A stretch of DNA of 64,000 bases. It comes from Serratia nevei. Lineage in GTDB: Bacteria; Pseudomonadota; Gammaproteobacteria; Enterobacterales; Enterobacteriaceae. Shown one piece after another: positions 40,989 to 48,332 of the stretch. The notes beneath the pieces are model-generated. The model had not been told where the DNA came from and searched no databases. It saw nothing but the letters and a program-made list of their open reading frames with translations. Made by a program: the position numbers and the translations under genes. The stretch is taken from positions 3,472,001-3,536,000 of the forward strand of contig NZ_CP149940.1 in assembly GCF_037948395.1 (NCBI RefSeq), in the 5' to 3' direction. Numbering within the stretch: position 1 is the stretch's first letter; every line of letters starts with the position of its first letter.

Positions 40989-41633
40989 GATATTTTTGCA
41001 TTTTTCTTCATTTTCGATGCAGATAGCCGCACGAACGGCGACGAATACCGCAGAATTGAATATTTCAATGCACCAGCGCACCCGGTCATCCACCTGATCG
41101 CGTGTCAGCCAGGGAGCGTAATGATTTTGCATATAGCGCCCCAGCACCGAGACCGTATTGTTCCGGCCCGTGTAGAACAGCTTGCCGATGATGTAGACCG
41201 GGTTATCGTGAGTCATCGACGCCAACACCGCTTTTTCCATGAAGTCGCATTCCTCGCCAGCGTCAGCAGCCACCAGCATCGACTCAAGCGAGCGGTGCGG
41301 CCATAGAATTGTGGTCGCCTTCTTCAACTGCTCCTCACCGCGATACCCAAGTTTGCGCAGGTCGCCCAGCACCTTCACAATTCGCGCCGCGCTTTCGTCG
41401 TCCCACTGCTCAGGCATGATTTGCCCCCATACACCGCTGCCGCCGCTGCACTTCAACTTCCCGTCGGTGTTGCCGCCGTACATATCTCCCCAGGCGTTCA
41501 ACAGCGAGGTGATCCACAATGTTTGCAGCCGGGTCAGGCGCTGGTACTTACCCAGGTATTTCTTGCGAGGAACACCGGCAACAGTCGCCCAGGCGTTGTG
41601 TTTGATTTCTCGTTTCTGTTTTGGGGTCATCAT
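40962..41633 (-). CDS. DUF1133-family protein, probable late antiterminator (Q-like)
   Basis: A 223-aa protein with the DUF1133 look: LGKYQRLTRLQTLWITSLLN, AWGDMYGGN, RIVKVLGDLRKLGYRGEEQL, FMEKAVLASMTHDNPVYIIG. The family occurs in lambdoid phages where Q would be. The context agrees: it ends on a promoter followed by a terminator, then the late genes. It overlaps ninG by ATGA. It is likely needed to read through tR'. Biochemical function is not proven for the family, as far as I know. Confidence 0.78.
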   Translation of the reverse strand: MMTPKQKREIKHNAWATVAGVPRKKYLGKYQRLTRLQTLWITSLLNAWGDMYGGNTDGKLKCSGGSGVWGQIMPEQWDDESAARIVKVLGDLRKLGYRGEEQLKKATTILWPHRSLESMLVAADAGEECDFMEKAVLASMTHDNPVYIIGKLFYTGRNNTVSVLGRYMQNHYAPWLTRDQVDDRVRWCIEIFNSAVFVAVRAAICIENEEKCKNILKIAKETA

Positions 41634-42208
41634 GCTGCCTTCTCCTGCTTCAATGCTTTGCGTTTGGCTTTATACGTGTCGCGGATGCGCTCATAGTCAC
41701 TGCGGCCCAGCTTGCCGACTTTCGGCGGTGGCCCCATTAACCGGTCAAAACGTGCCTGCCCGATTTTTGCTATCAGGTTAGGGCGGTACTCGCTCAGGTT
41801 CGCGGATTTGAAGTTGTTGCAGACCGAGCACTGCTTGTGGCAGTTATCTTCATCAAAGCGCAGCTCCGGATGACTCCCGACGGTGCGGTAATGCCCTGCG
41901 TGATATTGGCCTGTGTGGTAGCGCCCACAGCTGATGCATGGCTCGTCGGCGTCGCGCTCGCGGATGTAGGCGTTAAATTCGGTCTGCGCCTGGTTGATGA
42001 AGTAGCGCAGCGGCTTAACTGACAGTTTGCGGATTTTCAGCTTGTCCTTACGTTCCCTTTCCTCAAGACGCTTACGCGCGTCACGCTGGTATGCGATAGC
42101 GCAGAGCGGGCCACAGACCTTTTGCAGGTACTTCACCGGCGTGAACGTTTCACCGCATTGGGCGCACTTTTTCGCCTTGTACTGCTTCGGCTTAGTTGGT
42201 TTTTTCAT
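41630..42208 (-). CDS. ninG: NinG-like recombination protein (Rap)
   Basis: A 192-aa protein from ATG at 42208 with GAGG upstream. N-terminal zinc finger (KKCAQCGETF, KVCGPLCAI), then the NinG core (AQTEFNAYIRERDADEPCIS, CHKQCSVCNNFKSANLSEYR). NinG/Rap stimulates Holliday-junction resolution in lambda Red recombination. Located between the primase and the Q-like gene as in lambdoid nin regions. Confidence 0.93.
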   Translation of the reverse strand: MKKPTKPKQYKAKKCAQCGETFTPVKYLQKVCGPLCAIAYQRDARKRLEERERKDKLKIRKLSVKPLRYFINQAQTEFNAYIRERDADEPCISCGRYHTGQYHAGHYRTVGSHPELRFDEDNCHKQCSVCNNFKSANLSEYRPNLIAKIGQARFDRLMGPPPKVGKLGRSDYERIRDTYKAKRKALKQEKAA

Positions 42209-43178
42209 TGTTTTCCTCGCGGTGGAATACCCACTCGTAGACTTCTGAGCCGTTAAGCAGCAGATCGTTAAAGTCGCCGGATTTCGGCCAGCGCACTGAG
42301 ACTTGTTGCAGATCGTTCTTTGCCAGCAGATTGGCGCGGGCGCACTCAAATGCCGCAGCGTGGCCGGATGCGTTCTTGTCTGCGTCGGCAAAGATGATCA
42401 GGCGTTGCACTCCACGCGGTACGCGGAACTTCTTCATGAAGGTGGTGTTCAGCGTCGCCCAGGTGTTGCATTGCGTGATTTGATGGCAGGACAGCGCGGT
42501 TTCGATTCCCTCAGCGATGCCCAGCGTGGTGGACGGCGGGAACATACGGATAGCGACCGAGCTGGCGTGCTCCAGATAGCTATCCTCTTGTAGCTTCATC
42601 ATCTTTTTCGGCGCACCAGCTACCGTGGCTTTCTTGTCCCCGTCGAGCAGGGTGCGGTGCAGGTAGCACAGCTCGCCTTTATCGTCCGTTGCCAGCGCAT
42701 AGATCGATTGGTATTCGCCACCCGCCGCGCGTTGCCGGTCGCAGTAGCGCACGTTGTCTTGTGGCAGACTGGTGATGCCGCGCAGCTTCAGGTAACGGTC
42801 TGCGCCGGTGCCTTTCAGGCTGGTCAGCGATGCAAACTTGCAGCTCACGCGCTGGCGTTGCGAGGCTATGCCAGATGAAGGGCCACCAGCTTGATAACCC
42901 TCTTCCGGCGAGTAGACGCGGCCAATCAGCTTATCGACCTCTGCCGCCAGCGTTTTAAAGTCCTTGCCGGTTGCCCCGGTCAGCAGCGCCCAACCGTCAC
43001 CCGCGCCGCATGCGCAGATGTAAGAACCGGTGCCGTTCTTGTCGTCGCAACGATATTTGCCCTTGCGGCCACACAGCGGGCATTCACCCTTAAAATGTTT
43101 TTTCCCAGTTACCGGGGGGAGGCCGTAAAACTCGAATATTTTCGGCCAATGGCCGATAGCTGCCTGTTTGGTATTCAT
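42192..43178 (-). CDS. Phage DNA primase with zinc finger and toprim domain
   Basis: A 328-aa protein. A zinc-binding region at 33-57 (CPLCGRKGKYRCDD, YICACGAGDGW) is followed by a toprim fold: GIAEGIETALS (catalytic Glu) and LIIFADADKNASG (DxD). It primes phage DNA replication along with the helicase upstream. It overlaps both neighbours by a few bases. Confidence 0.93.
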   Translation of the reverse strand: MNTKQAAIGHWPKIFEFYGLPPVTGKKHFKGECPLCGRKGKYRCDDKNGTGSYICACGAGDGWALLTGATGKDFKTLAAEVDKLIGRVYSPEEGYQAGGPSSGIASQRQRVSCKFASLTSLKGTGADRYLKLRGITSLPQDNVRYCDRQRAAGGEYQSIYALATDDKGELCYLHRTLLDGDKKATVAGAPKKMMKLQEDSYLEHASSVAIRMFPPSTTLGIAEGIETALSCHQITQCNTWATLNTTFMKKFRVPRGVQRLIIFADADKNASGHAAAFECARANLLAKNDLQQVSVRWPKSGDFNDLLLNGSEVYEWVFHREENNEKTN

Positions 43179-44707
43179 GCGGCTTTCCCTTCGTTTTGCT
43201 TAGATTTTGCGTAGGCGATCTGCGTTGATTTGATGAAGTTGCTCACCACTGGTGTGATGGCCATCGGTGCGTGATACAGCCCTTGCGGCCATACCCCGAA
43301 TTTTTTGCGGTAGACATGCGAGCACCAGCCGTCACTGACCGGTTTGCCCTGGGCGGCGCGCATGCGTTGGTAGTAGATGATTTGACTCCACCAGGCTTGT
43401 TTCACTTCTTTGGTGACAACCTCCTTGGCTTGCTTCACTTTTTTTAGGCTGCGTGACTTATCGGTTTCTACGTCCTCGCCAGCGATCGGCTTGAAGCCGC
43501 ATTTCGGGCAGATGTAGACGCCCACCGGCTTAACGTAGTGGCATTGGGTGCATTCTTTCGGCAGGCGCTCAGGCTGGTCAGTTTTAACCACGCGCGCGGG
43601 CGTTTTCTCCATCCCGTCAGAACTGGCGGGCAGGTAGTCGTATTCGATATCGTCGGGATAGCCGAGCTTATGCACGGTGCCGGTGTGATCGAAGATGAGG
43701 CAGTGATCTTTACCAGGCGCAGGTCGCAGGCCACGGCCAAGAATCTGAATCCAACGCATTTCCGATTTGGTCGGACGCGCGAAGATGATGCAGCGGACAT
43801 CGCTATCAAAACCGGCCACCAGCACGCCGACGTTGATGATGATCTTCGTGATGCCCTGCTCGAAGCGGCGGATCGTCATCTGGCGGTCTTCGTGTGGCGT
43901 CGCCGCCGTCATCACTTCAACGGTTACACCCGCTTTGCTAAATTCAACGGTCACGTAATTTGCGTGGGCCACGTTGACGCAAAAACAGATGGTCGGGCGA
44001 TCTTCCCCGTTCTCCAGCCAGTTCTTAACGATGTCGCCTACTAGCGTGGGGTCGCTCATTACCTCTGCAGATTGCGTTTCGTTGTAGTCGCGGCCATAGC
44101 CCGCCTGCTCTGACGTCTTAACGTCGCTTAGGTCTGGGTGAGATGGGGCGTAAAATTCGTATTTGCTCAGGTCACCGATAGCGATCAGCTCTTTCATCGT
44201 CGTGGGCTTAATCAGCTTTTGGTAATAAGTACCAATCCACGCGGCGAACGGGCTACCAGACAGGCCGACAACCTTCACATCAGTATTGGTCATCAGGTAT
44301 TCGATGAATTCCAGAATTTTTTTTCGCTTCAGGTGGGCTTCGTCGATGATCAGCAGATCGATGTTGTCGGGGAAGTCACGGCGGATCAGTGTATCGGCTG
44401 ATGCGATTTGAATAAGGCGGCTCGGGTCATAGGCCGGATGGTCGCGCCAGATGTAGCCGATTTCCTCGGCTGGCAACCCGTACTCAATAAAACGCGTTGC
44501 GGTCTGGTCGAGCAGGACGGTATACGGGGCCACAAACATTATGCGCATGTTGCGGCTGATGAACCCGCTGGCGATCAGCGCCGCGATTGCGGTTTTGCCG
44601 AACCCGACCGGGGCGTACATCATGAACGAGGCGTACTGTTTCCACGCCGCGCGCAGCATGTTCAGTGCAACTATCTGTTTTTCGCGTGGCTGGATTGTAA
44701 GCGTCAT
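43175..44707 (-). CDS. DEAD/DEAH-box (SF2) replication helicase
   Basis: A 510-aa helicase. Walker A APVGFGKTA (32-40), DEAH at 122-125, GLSGSPFAAW (motif III), and motif VI QILGRGLRPAPGK. A zinc ribbon (CTQCHYVKPVGVYICPKCG) follows the helicase core. It is the first gene of the replication module, with an unusual G-rich leader in its mRNA. It probably opens the phage origin in place of lambda O/P; the origin is not located. Confidence 0.93.
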   Translation of the reverse strand: MTLTIQPREKQIVALNMLRAAWKQYASFMMYAPVGFGKTAIAALIASGFISRNMRIMFVAPYTVLLDQTATRFIEYGLPAEEIGYIWRDHPAYDPSRLIQIASADTLIRRDFPDNIDLLIIDEAHLKRKKILEFIEYLMTNTDVKVVGLSGSPFAAWIGTYYQKLIKPTTMKELIAIGDLSKYEFYAPSHPDLSDVKTSEQAGYGRDYNETQSAEVMSDPTLVGDIVKNWLENGEDRPTICFCVNVAHANYVTVEFSKAGVTVEVMTAATPHEDRQMTIRRFEQGITKIIINVGVLVAGFDSDVRCIIFARPTKSEMRWIQILGRGLRPAPGKDHCLIFDHTGTVHKLGYPDDIEYDYLPASSDGMEKTPARVVKTDQPERLPKECTQCHYVKPVGVYICPKCGFKPIAGEDVETDKSRSLKKVKQAKEVVTKEVKQAWWSQIIYYQRMRAAQGKPVSDGWCSHVYRKKFGVWPQGLYHAPMAITPVVSNFIKSTQIAYAKSKQNEGKAA

Positions 44708-44808
44708 CGTTATCTCCTCGTTTAATCGTCTAGCCGTCTAAATGTCCGTTTGGCGTTTTTAAACACTCGATCCCTTAAAGATCTTCTCTCTGGTAAAGCC
44801 CGTTCCTT

Positions 44809-44867
44809 CCCCCACACCCCAACCCGATCACCCCCCTTTCCCCCCTCTTACCCTTCCCCTCTCCCCC
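44809..44867 (-). other. G-tract-rich leader (potential G-quadruplex) upstream of the helicase
   Basis: Eight runs of 3-6 G occur within 59 bases of the minus strand (5, 4, 3, 6, 6, 3, 4 and 5 G). The spacers are mostly 1-6 bases, and only A, T and a few C interrupt. It lies 102-160 bases before the helicase ATG in the gap 44708-44893, which otherwise contains no gene. Several different quadruplexes could form in DNA or leader RNA. Confidence 0.7.
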
Positions 44868-44893
44868 GTTTAAAAAAACACCGACTAAAAAAT

Positions 44894-45193
44894 TCATGCC
44901 GCTACCCTGTTTTGCCCCACCAGCGGTGGCGCGGTTGTCATGCCCTGGCCTGCCCGCGAATACCGCTCGACGTACTGCCGCAGGCGCGTATTAGCCGCTT
45001 TGCGGCCTGCGTTCTCCTGCCGGTAAGAAACCTCCTCGGCGTCAAACGCTGTGCGGTAAGCCTCCTCGTAGGCGTGCGCAATCTTCCCGCGCTGCCCGTG
45101 CGGTAACTTACCGAGCTGGTCTTGAATCCATGCGGCATCCTCGCGGCAATACACCGCAGGCATGGCGGTTCGAACAAACGATGCAGGCTGCAT
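44894..45193 (-). CDS. Hypothetical phage protein in the replication region
   Basis: A 99-aa basic, helical protein (MPAVYCREDAAWIQDQLGKL, HAYEEAYRTAFDAEEVSYRQ, ANTRLRQYVERYSR). It resembles proteins of unknown function found before phage replication genes, but I cannot name the family with confidence. Transcribed with ymfL-like and helicase genes from PR. Confidence 0.65.
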   Translation of the reverse strand: MQPASFVRTAMPAVYCREDAAWIQDQLGKLPHGQRGKIAHAYEEAYRTAFDAEEVSYRQENAGRKAANTRLRQYVERYSRAGQGMTTAPPLVGQNRVAA

Positions 45194-45227
45194 ACGCTTA
45201 CCCTCCGGTTGTGAAATACAGCAGTCC

Positions 45228-45761
45228 CTACGGCATAGGAGCGCGCCACTTCGCTGTGTGGATTGGGGTGACCTCCGCCGGGCAGAACACGCTATAGAGC
45301 AACAGGATGTGCTCCTGGAACGTCGCGATCAGGCGGTAGGTATTGGCGTCCAGCGCTTTACGTTCGGCGGCGTCTATCTCGCCGTCTTCGGTAAATTTGC
45401 GGACAAGTTCGGAGTGTTTGCCGATGTACTCGATGGCTTCCATCAGCTTGCCGTTGATGTCGTCTCGATCAACGTCTTCAACTTCTGGCAGACGCACGTT
45501 CACGCTGCGCGATTGGCGGGATACAGCGTCGGCAAAGTGGGTATTGCCACCAGCCTGCTGTAAAACCATAAACCAGCCGATCGGGAAAATTTGGTTGCTG
45601 TTTGGGCGAAGACGGTTAAACAGCGCGTCTTCCGTAACCCCCAGCCACTGTGCAGCCTCAGCATAGCCACCAGGCAGACCAGTGATAATTTTGCGGGCGA
45701 CACTGACCACCCATTCAGGCTGTTTTTCTGCCTGCCAGTCCGGCGCTTTTTGCTGTGACAC
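45228..45761 (-). CDS. YmfL-family regulatory protein (CII-like position)
   Basis: A 177-aa protein; GTG at 45761 with AGGAG upstream. Matches e14 YmfL: ARKIITGLPGGYAEAAQWLG, VTEDALFNRLRPNSNQIFPI, GWFMVLQQAGGNTHFADAVS, then a helical C-terminus (AFKKLQEH-like ATFQEHILLLYSVFC). It has a HTH-like start and sits where CII lies in lambdoid phages, right after cro. Probably a DNA-binding regulator of lysogeny establishment. Confidence 0.83.
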   Translation of the reverse strand: MSQQKAPDWQAEKQPEWVVSVARKIITGLPGGYAEAAQWLGVTEDALFNRLRPNSNQIFPIGWFMVLQQAGGNTHFADAVSRQSRSVNVRLPEVEDVDRDDINGKLMEAIEYIGKHSELVRKFTEDGEIDAAERKALDANTYRLIATFQEHILLLYSVFCPAEVTPIHTAKWRAPMP

Positions 45762-45819
45762 AGTTGTACTCCTCGGGCTGTGGTTACTAAGCCTTGAAAA
45801 TTGCGTAATACTTTCCCCA

Positions 45820-46050
45820 TCAAATTGATGGGCTTGTTTCACGGTGGTTTGTTGGGGGAAAAACATCATCCAACCCAACAGGCTCGCCAAGCTTGTTAAA
45901 AATCGCCACGAAACTGCGGCAAGTTTGTATATCCATGCTCCGTCGACCGGCCTCGTAATGGCCTATTGCACCCGGCGTGCATCCAGCAAGTTGAGCCAGC
46001 TCTGACTGCGTAATTCCCAGGCGCTTGCGAATCACTTGTATGTTGTTCAT
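45820..46050 (-). CDS. Cro-like repressor (HTH_3)
   Basis: A 76-aa protein (RKRLGITQSELAQLAGCTPG, AIGHYEAGRRSMDIQTC) with a classic HTH_3 at residues 8-36. Divergent from cI and expressed from PR, whose -10 overlaps an operator. GGAGG precedes the ATG. It acts as the lytic side of the switch. Confidence 0.9.
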   Translation of the reverse strand: MNNIQVIRKRLGITQSELAQLAGCTPGAIGHYEAGRRSMDIQTCRSFVAIFNKLGEPVGLDDVFPPTNHRETSPSI

Positions 46051-46070
46051 GGTGCCTCCTATTTCGACGA

Positions 46071-46099
46071 AGTATACATATCGTATTTATTGATCGCAA
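46071..46099 (-). promoter_or_regulatory. PR promoter (drives cro and replication genes)
   Basis: On the minus strand TTGCGA (46099-46094), 17 bases, TATACT (46076-46071). A repressor operator overlaps its -10 region. The start point would be near 46064, leaving a short leader before cro. Confidence 0.8.
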
Positions 46100-46147
46100 G
46101 TGAAGTATACGAATTGTGTCTCGATAGTGGCTATACAAACCGTATAA
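46074..46147. promoter_or_regulatory. OR operator region: three repressor sites between cI and cro
   Basis: Three copies of a 15-base semi-palindrome close to ATACAATTCGTATAC: ATACATATCGTATTT (46074-46088), the inverse of ACACAATTCGTATAC (46105-46119) and ATACAAACCGTATAA (46133-46147). Centres are 29-31 bases apart, about three helical turns. They overlap PR on one side and the cI -10 on the other, the arrangement of lambda OR. Confidence 0.8.
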
Positions 46148-46148
46148 T
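46143..46148 (+). promoter_or_regulatory. cI promoter (PRM) -10 box; leaderless cI mRNA predicted
   Basis: TATAAT ends 6 bases before the cI ATG at 46155, so transcription should begin at or near the start codon. No good -35 exists 17 bases upstream, as expected for a promoter needing repressor as activator. An AGGA precedes ATG, and a second ATG lies two codons later. Confidence 0.6.
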
Positions 46149-46154
46149 TCAGGA

Positions 46155-46820
46155 ATGAATATGAAATGGTATGAAGCAGCCAAGGCCAAAATGAAGGAAT
46201 CGCGCATTGGCCAAGAGCAACTCGCAGAGCACCTTGGGGTTACCAAAGGTGCCGTCAGTCACTGGCTAAACGGCAGAAGGGAGCCAGGGATCGAAATCAT
46301 CGCCAACATAATGAATTTTATTGGTTTGAAAGATTTTGTTGTTAACCCTGGCAATTCTCAGCCAGCTTCGCACCACACCGAAACCTCAAACGTTAAATTT
46401 GCTGGGCCTTATAAAAAAGGCAGGGAGTATCCGCTGATCAGTTGGGTTCAAGCGGGAGCTTGGGCTGAGGCAATGGAGCCGTATACCGTCGATGAGATCG
46501 ATGAATGGTTCGAGTCTGATGCAAAAGTTTTCGGTAAGGCGTTCTGGCTACGTGTCGATGGCGACTCTATGACAGCGCCAACAGGGATCAGCATCCCTGA
46601 GGGGACATTAGTCCTAATTGATACGGGTCGTGAGGCAGTCAACGGTAGTCTTGTTATAGCCAAGATGGTTGACGCCAATGAAGCCACATTCAAAAAACTC
46701 ATCATCGACGGCGGGCAAAAATACCTTAAAGGTCTAAACCCTGCATGGCCAATGAAAGAGATCAACGGCGACTGCAAGATTATCGGAGTTGCCATCCAAA
46801 CCATGATGCGATTGGTTTAA
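46155..46820 (+). CDS. CI-type repressor with S24 autocleavage domain
   Basis: A 221-aa protein. HTH at about 17-45 (GQEQLAEHLGVTKGAVSHWL). The S24 domain has Ala100-Gly101 cleavage site (SWVQAGAW), Ser138 (VDGDSMT) and Lys180 (EATFKKL), so RecA-assisted cleavage and SOS induction are expected. Divergent from cro, with three operators between them and three more downstream of cI around PL. An intrinsic terminator-like hairpin follows. Confidence 0.95.
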   Translation: MNMKWYEAAKAKMKESRIGQEQLAEHLGVTKGAVSHWLNGRREPGIEIIANIMNFIGLKDFVVNPGNSQPASHHTETSNVKFAGPYKKGREYPLISWVQAGAWAEAMEPYTVDEIDEWFESDAKVFGKAFWLRVDGDSMTAPTGISIPEGTLVLIDTGREAVNGSLVIAKMVDANEATFKKLIIDGGQKYLKGLNPAWPMKEINGDCKIIGVAIQTMMRLV

Positions 46821-46822
46821 CC

Positions 46823-46847
46823 AAAGCCCGGCGCAATGCTGGGCTTT
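46823..46847 (+). terminator. Hairpin after cI (possible terminator)
   Basis: AAAGCCC (46823-46829) and GGGCTTT (46841-46847) form a stem with a GC-containing loop, directly after the cI stop. The following CTCTTAATT is only moderately T-rich. Confidence 0.6.
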
Positions 46848-46964
46848 CTCTTAATTCCTGATTCCCTCCCTCAAAGAAACCCCTCTCCCTCACTCTAGGG
46901 CGAATTCTGCACAAATAATTTTTCAATAAAATCACTACGGTACGTATACTTCTGCATTTTATAT

Positions 46965-47005
46965 ATACATTTCGTATTGCAAGATAAAAATACAATTCGT
47001 ATACT
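46965..47005 (+). promoter_or_regulatory. PL promoter with OL operators
   Basis: TTGCAA (46977-46982), 17 bases, TATACT (47000-47005) is a good sigma-70 promoter pointing right. Operator copies ATACATTTCGTATTG (46965-46979) and ATACAATTCGTATAC (46990-47004) cover its -35 and -10; a weaker copy lies at 46944-46957. The surrounding gap 46848-47222 has no gene. It drives the rightward early operon, including excisionase. Confidence 0.8.
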
Positions 47006-47222
47006 CGCCCCATCGACCCGAAACGCCACCAGCAAAACACCGCCGCAAACGTTACGGGAAAGGCAGGAAGCCAACAGGAACACGCTTCGGGTGAGCGACG
47101 CAATCACCTACAGACCCCGAGAGGGACCGACCTGTTACGTTCTTTAGGGAAGAAGTGGATTTACCCTGCCGCTGCCAGTGTGGGGCGGTAGGCATAAAAC
47201 CACTACAGCAGAGGGTTACACG

Positions 47223-47378
47223 ATGCAACTCGAACAAAACGCGAATTGGCAGACCAAAGCGCGCGGTGACAACGACAGCGAATATCAGATTTACCTTGCC
47301 TGCGCTGACGACGGTAAAGGCAATGAATTTATGACCGGAAAGCCGCTGAAAACCTATGACGAGTGGCTAGCCAGCTAA
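47223..47378 (+). CDS. Small hypothetical early protein (51 aa)
   Basis: First gene after PL. Its 51-aa product (MQLEQNANWQTKARGDNDSE, YQIYLACADDGKGNEFMTGK, PLKTYDEWLAS) is acidic and without membrane helix. AGAGGG precedes ATG. No family recognised. Position corresponds to early-left accessory genes of lambdoid phages. Confidence 0.6.
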   Translation: MQLEQNANWQTKARGDNDSEYQIYLACADDGKGNEFMTGKPLKTYDEWLAS

Positions 47379-47386
47379 CACCCACC

Positions 47387-47402
47387 GCGCCCTACGGGGC
47401 GC
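47387..47402 (+). other. Stable C(UACG)G hairpin before the Arg-rich small gene
   Basis: GCGCCC-TACG-GGGCGC is a perfect six-base-pair stem closed by a UNCG-type tetraloop in the early transcript. It lies between the first early gene and the Arg-rich gene at 47419. No U tract follows, so it is not a normal terminator. Confidence 0.55.
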
Positions 47403-47418
47403 AATAGCAGGACTATCT

Positions 47419-47559
47419 ATGCGCAAAATTGTTTTGACTAACCGCATTCGCCGCCGAGCACGCCGGGAATTGCGCTCACAGCGTCGCCGAGCATTCAAGG
47501 CTTATGGTAATTGCAATAAAGCCAGCCTGCTGAATAGCTACGCCCGCTGGTACTTCTGA
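47419..47559 (+). CDS. Arginine-rich small protein (46 aa), possible RNA-binding antiterminator
   Basis: MRKIVLTNRIRRRARRELRS then QRRRAFKAYGNCNKASLLNS then YARWYF. Ten of the residues between 9 and 25 are Arg. AGGA precedes the ATG. Such a concentrated Arg patch is the feature of N-type RNA-binding peptides, and its position right after PL is where lambda N lies, but it is much shorter than N and lacks recognisable N regions. It could instead bind DNA or RNA in another way. Confidence 0.6.
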   Translation: MRKIVLTNRIRRRARRELRSQRRRAFKAYGNCNKASLLNSYARWYF

Positions 47560-47625
47560 AATAAATAGCCCCGGCTGCAGACGCCAATCTTTGCCGGGGC
47601 CTGACCAGTAGAACGGAGATTCAAC

Positions 47626-47754
47626 ATGATCAACCACAATGCTAACACAATCGTTGTAGACGGTATGCGCGTTGTCCCATCCGTGCAGGCAGTTCGCCTC
47701 ACCTTCTTTGCCCGTCTGCGCAAAATCCTCTGCCAGAAAGGTCACCCGCTCTAA
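47626..47754 (+). CDS. Small hypothetical early protein (42 aa)
   Basis: MINHNANTIVVDGMRVVPSV then QAVRLTFFARLRKILCQKGH and PL. GGAG seven bases before ATG. It has a hydrophobic-basic C-terminus (LTFFARLRKIL), possibly amphipathic. No family recognised. A GC-rich inverted repeat (GCCCCGGC/GCCGGGGC) lies just upstream at about 47568-47600. Confidence 0.55.
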   Translation: MINHNANTIVVDGMRVVPSVQAVRLTFFARLRKILCQKGHPL

Positions 47755-47819
47755 ATCTCTGCTGTGTGTAGTCTTTGGCGGCCGCCGAGCTTCAACCAAC
47801 CCAAAGGAGGATGAAGATA

Positions 47820-47876
47820 ATGTTCGTAGGCGAGCCGCCCTTTTTCATAGAGAGAAGAATTCAGGCATCCATTTAA
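47820..47876 (+). CDS. Possible leader peptide before the 47934 gene
   Basis: An 18-residue frame (MFVGEPPFFIERRIQASI) starts at ATG 47820, nine bases after a perfect AAAGGAGG; an in-frame ATG at 47811 touches that site. Its 3' half overlaps the left arm of a long hairpin that ends just before the next gene. It may be a real regulatory leader peptide or chance. Confidence 0.35.
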   Translation: MFVGEPPFFIERRIQASI

Positions 47877-47916
47877 CCGTGGAGGGCGTCACCCGGCCCG
47901 AGTTCTTCTCTGTATG
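47846..47916 (+). promoter_or_regulatory. Imperfect 17-bp stem in the leader of the 47934 gene
   Basis: CATAGAGAGAAGAATTC (47846-47862) pairs with GAGTTCTTCTCTGTATG (47900-47916): 15 Watson-Crick pairs, one G-U and one mismatch. The right arm ends 17 bases before the ATG at 47934, next to its ribosome site (GAGGAG). Ribosomes on the small frame at 47820-47876 would open the left arm. Confidence 0.55.
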
Positions 47917-47933
47917 TGACGAGGAGAAATAGT

Positions 47934-48296
47934 ATGTCTGAAAGCAAATGCACTCCCTTTAGCCAGCAGCTGGCTTATATCAACAAAGGCACCTTAGACC
48001 AGGAGCTTACCGAAGCGCTGGCCGAGGTTATTAAAATGGTTCGCGAAACCGGCAAGAAAGGCGCTGTTACTTTGACGCTGAATTGCCAGATGTTGAACAG
48101 CCGCGACGAAAACACGATGAAAATCACCCCGAACGTCAAGAAATCCATTCCTGAACTGGATCGGGCTGACACCATTATGTTCTCAACCGCCGATGGCGAT
48201 TTAATGCGTGATGATCCTTCTCAAGTGCAAATGGATTTGCGTGTTATTGACACCTCCCCATCTGTTGCGCCGATTAAGTTGACGCAAAACGGCTAA
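47934..48296 (+). CDS. Conserved phage early protein (120 aa), partner of the DUF2303 protein
   Basis: A 120-aa protein (SKCTPFSQQLAYINKGTLDQ, ELTEALAEVIKMVRETGKKG, then a beta-rich second half with TIMFSTADGDLMRDDPSQ). ATG at 47934 with GAGGAG upstream. It sits directly before the DUF2303 gene, as a similar pair (yfdP-yfdQ) does in the E. coli CPS-53 prophage; I infer it is the YfdP-type partner. Function unknown. Confidence 0.7.
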   Translation: MSESKCTPFSQQLAYINKGTLDQELTEALAEVIKMVRETGKKGAVTLTLNCQMLNSRDENTMKITPNVKKSIPELDRADTIMFSTADGDLMRDDPSQVQMDLRVIDTSPSVAPIKLTQNG

Positions 48297-48332
48297 CCAA
48301 TAATTAAACCCACTTATCCAGAAGGAAATAAA

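Noticed and set aside
47672..47932. An 86-codon frame over the small early genes
   Set aside because: No ribosome site, overlaps the better-supported 47626-47754 gene in another frame, and its last codons are only the leader before 47934.
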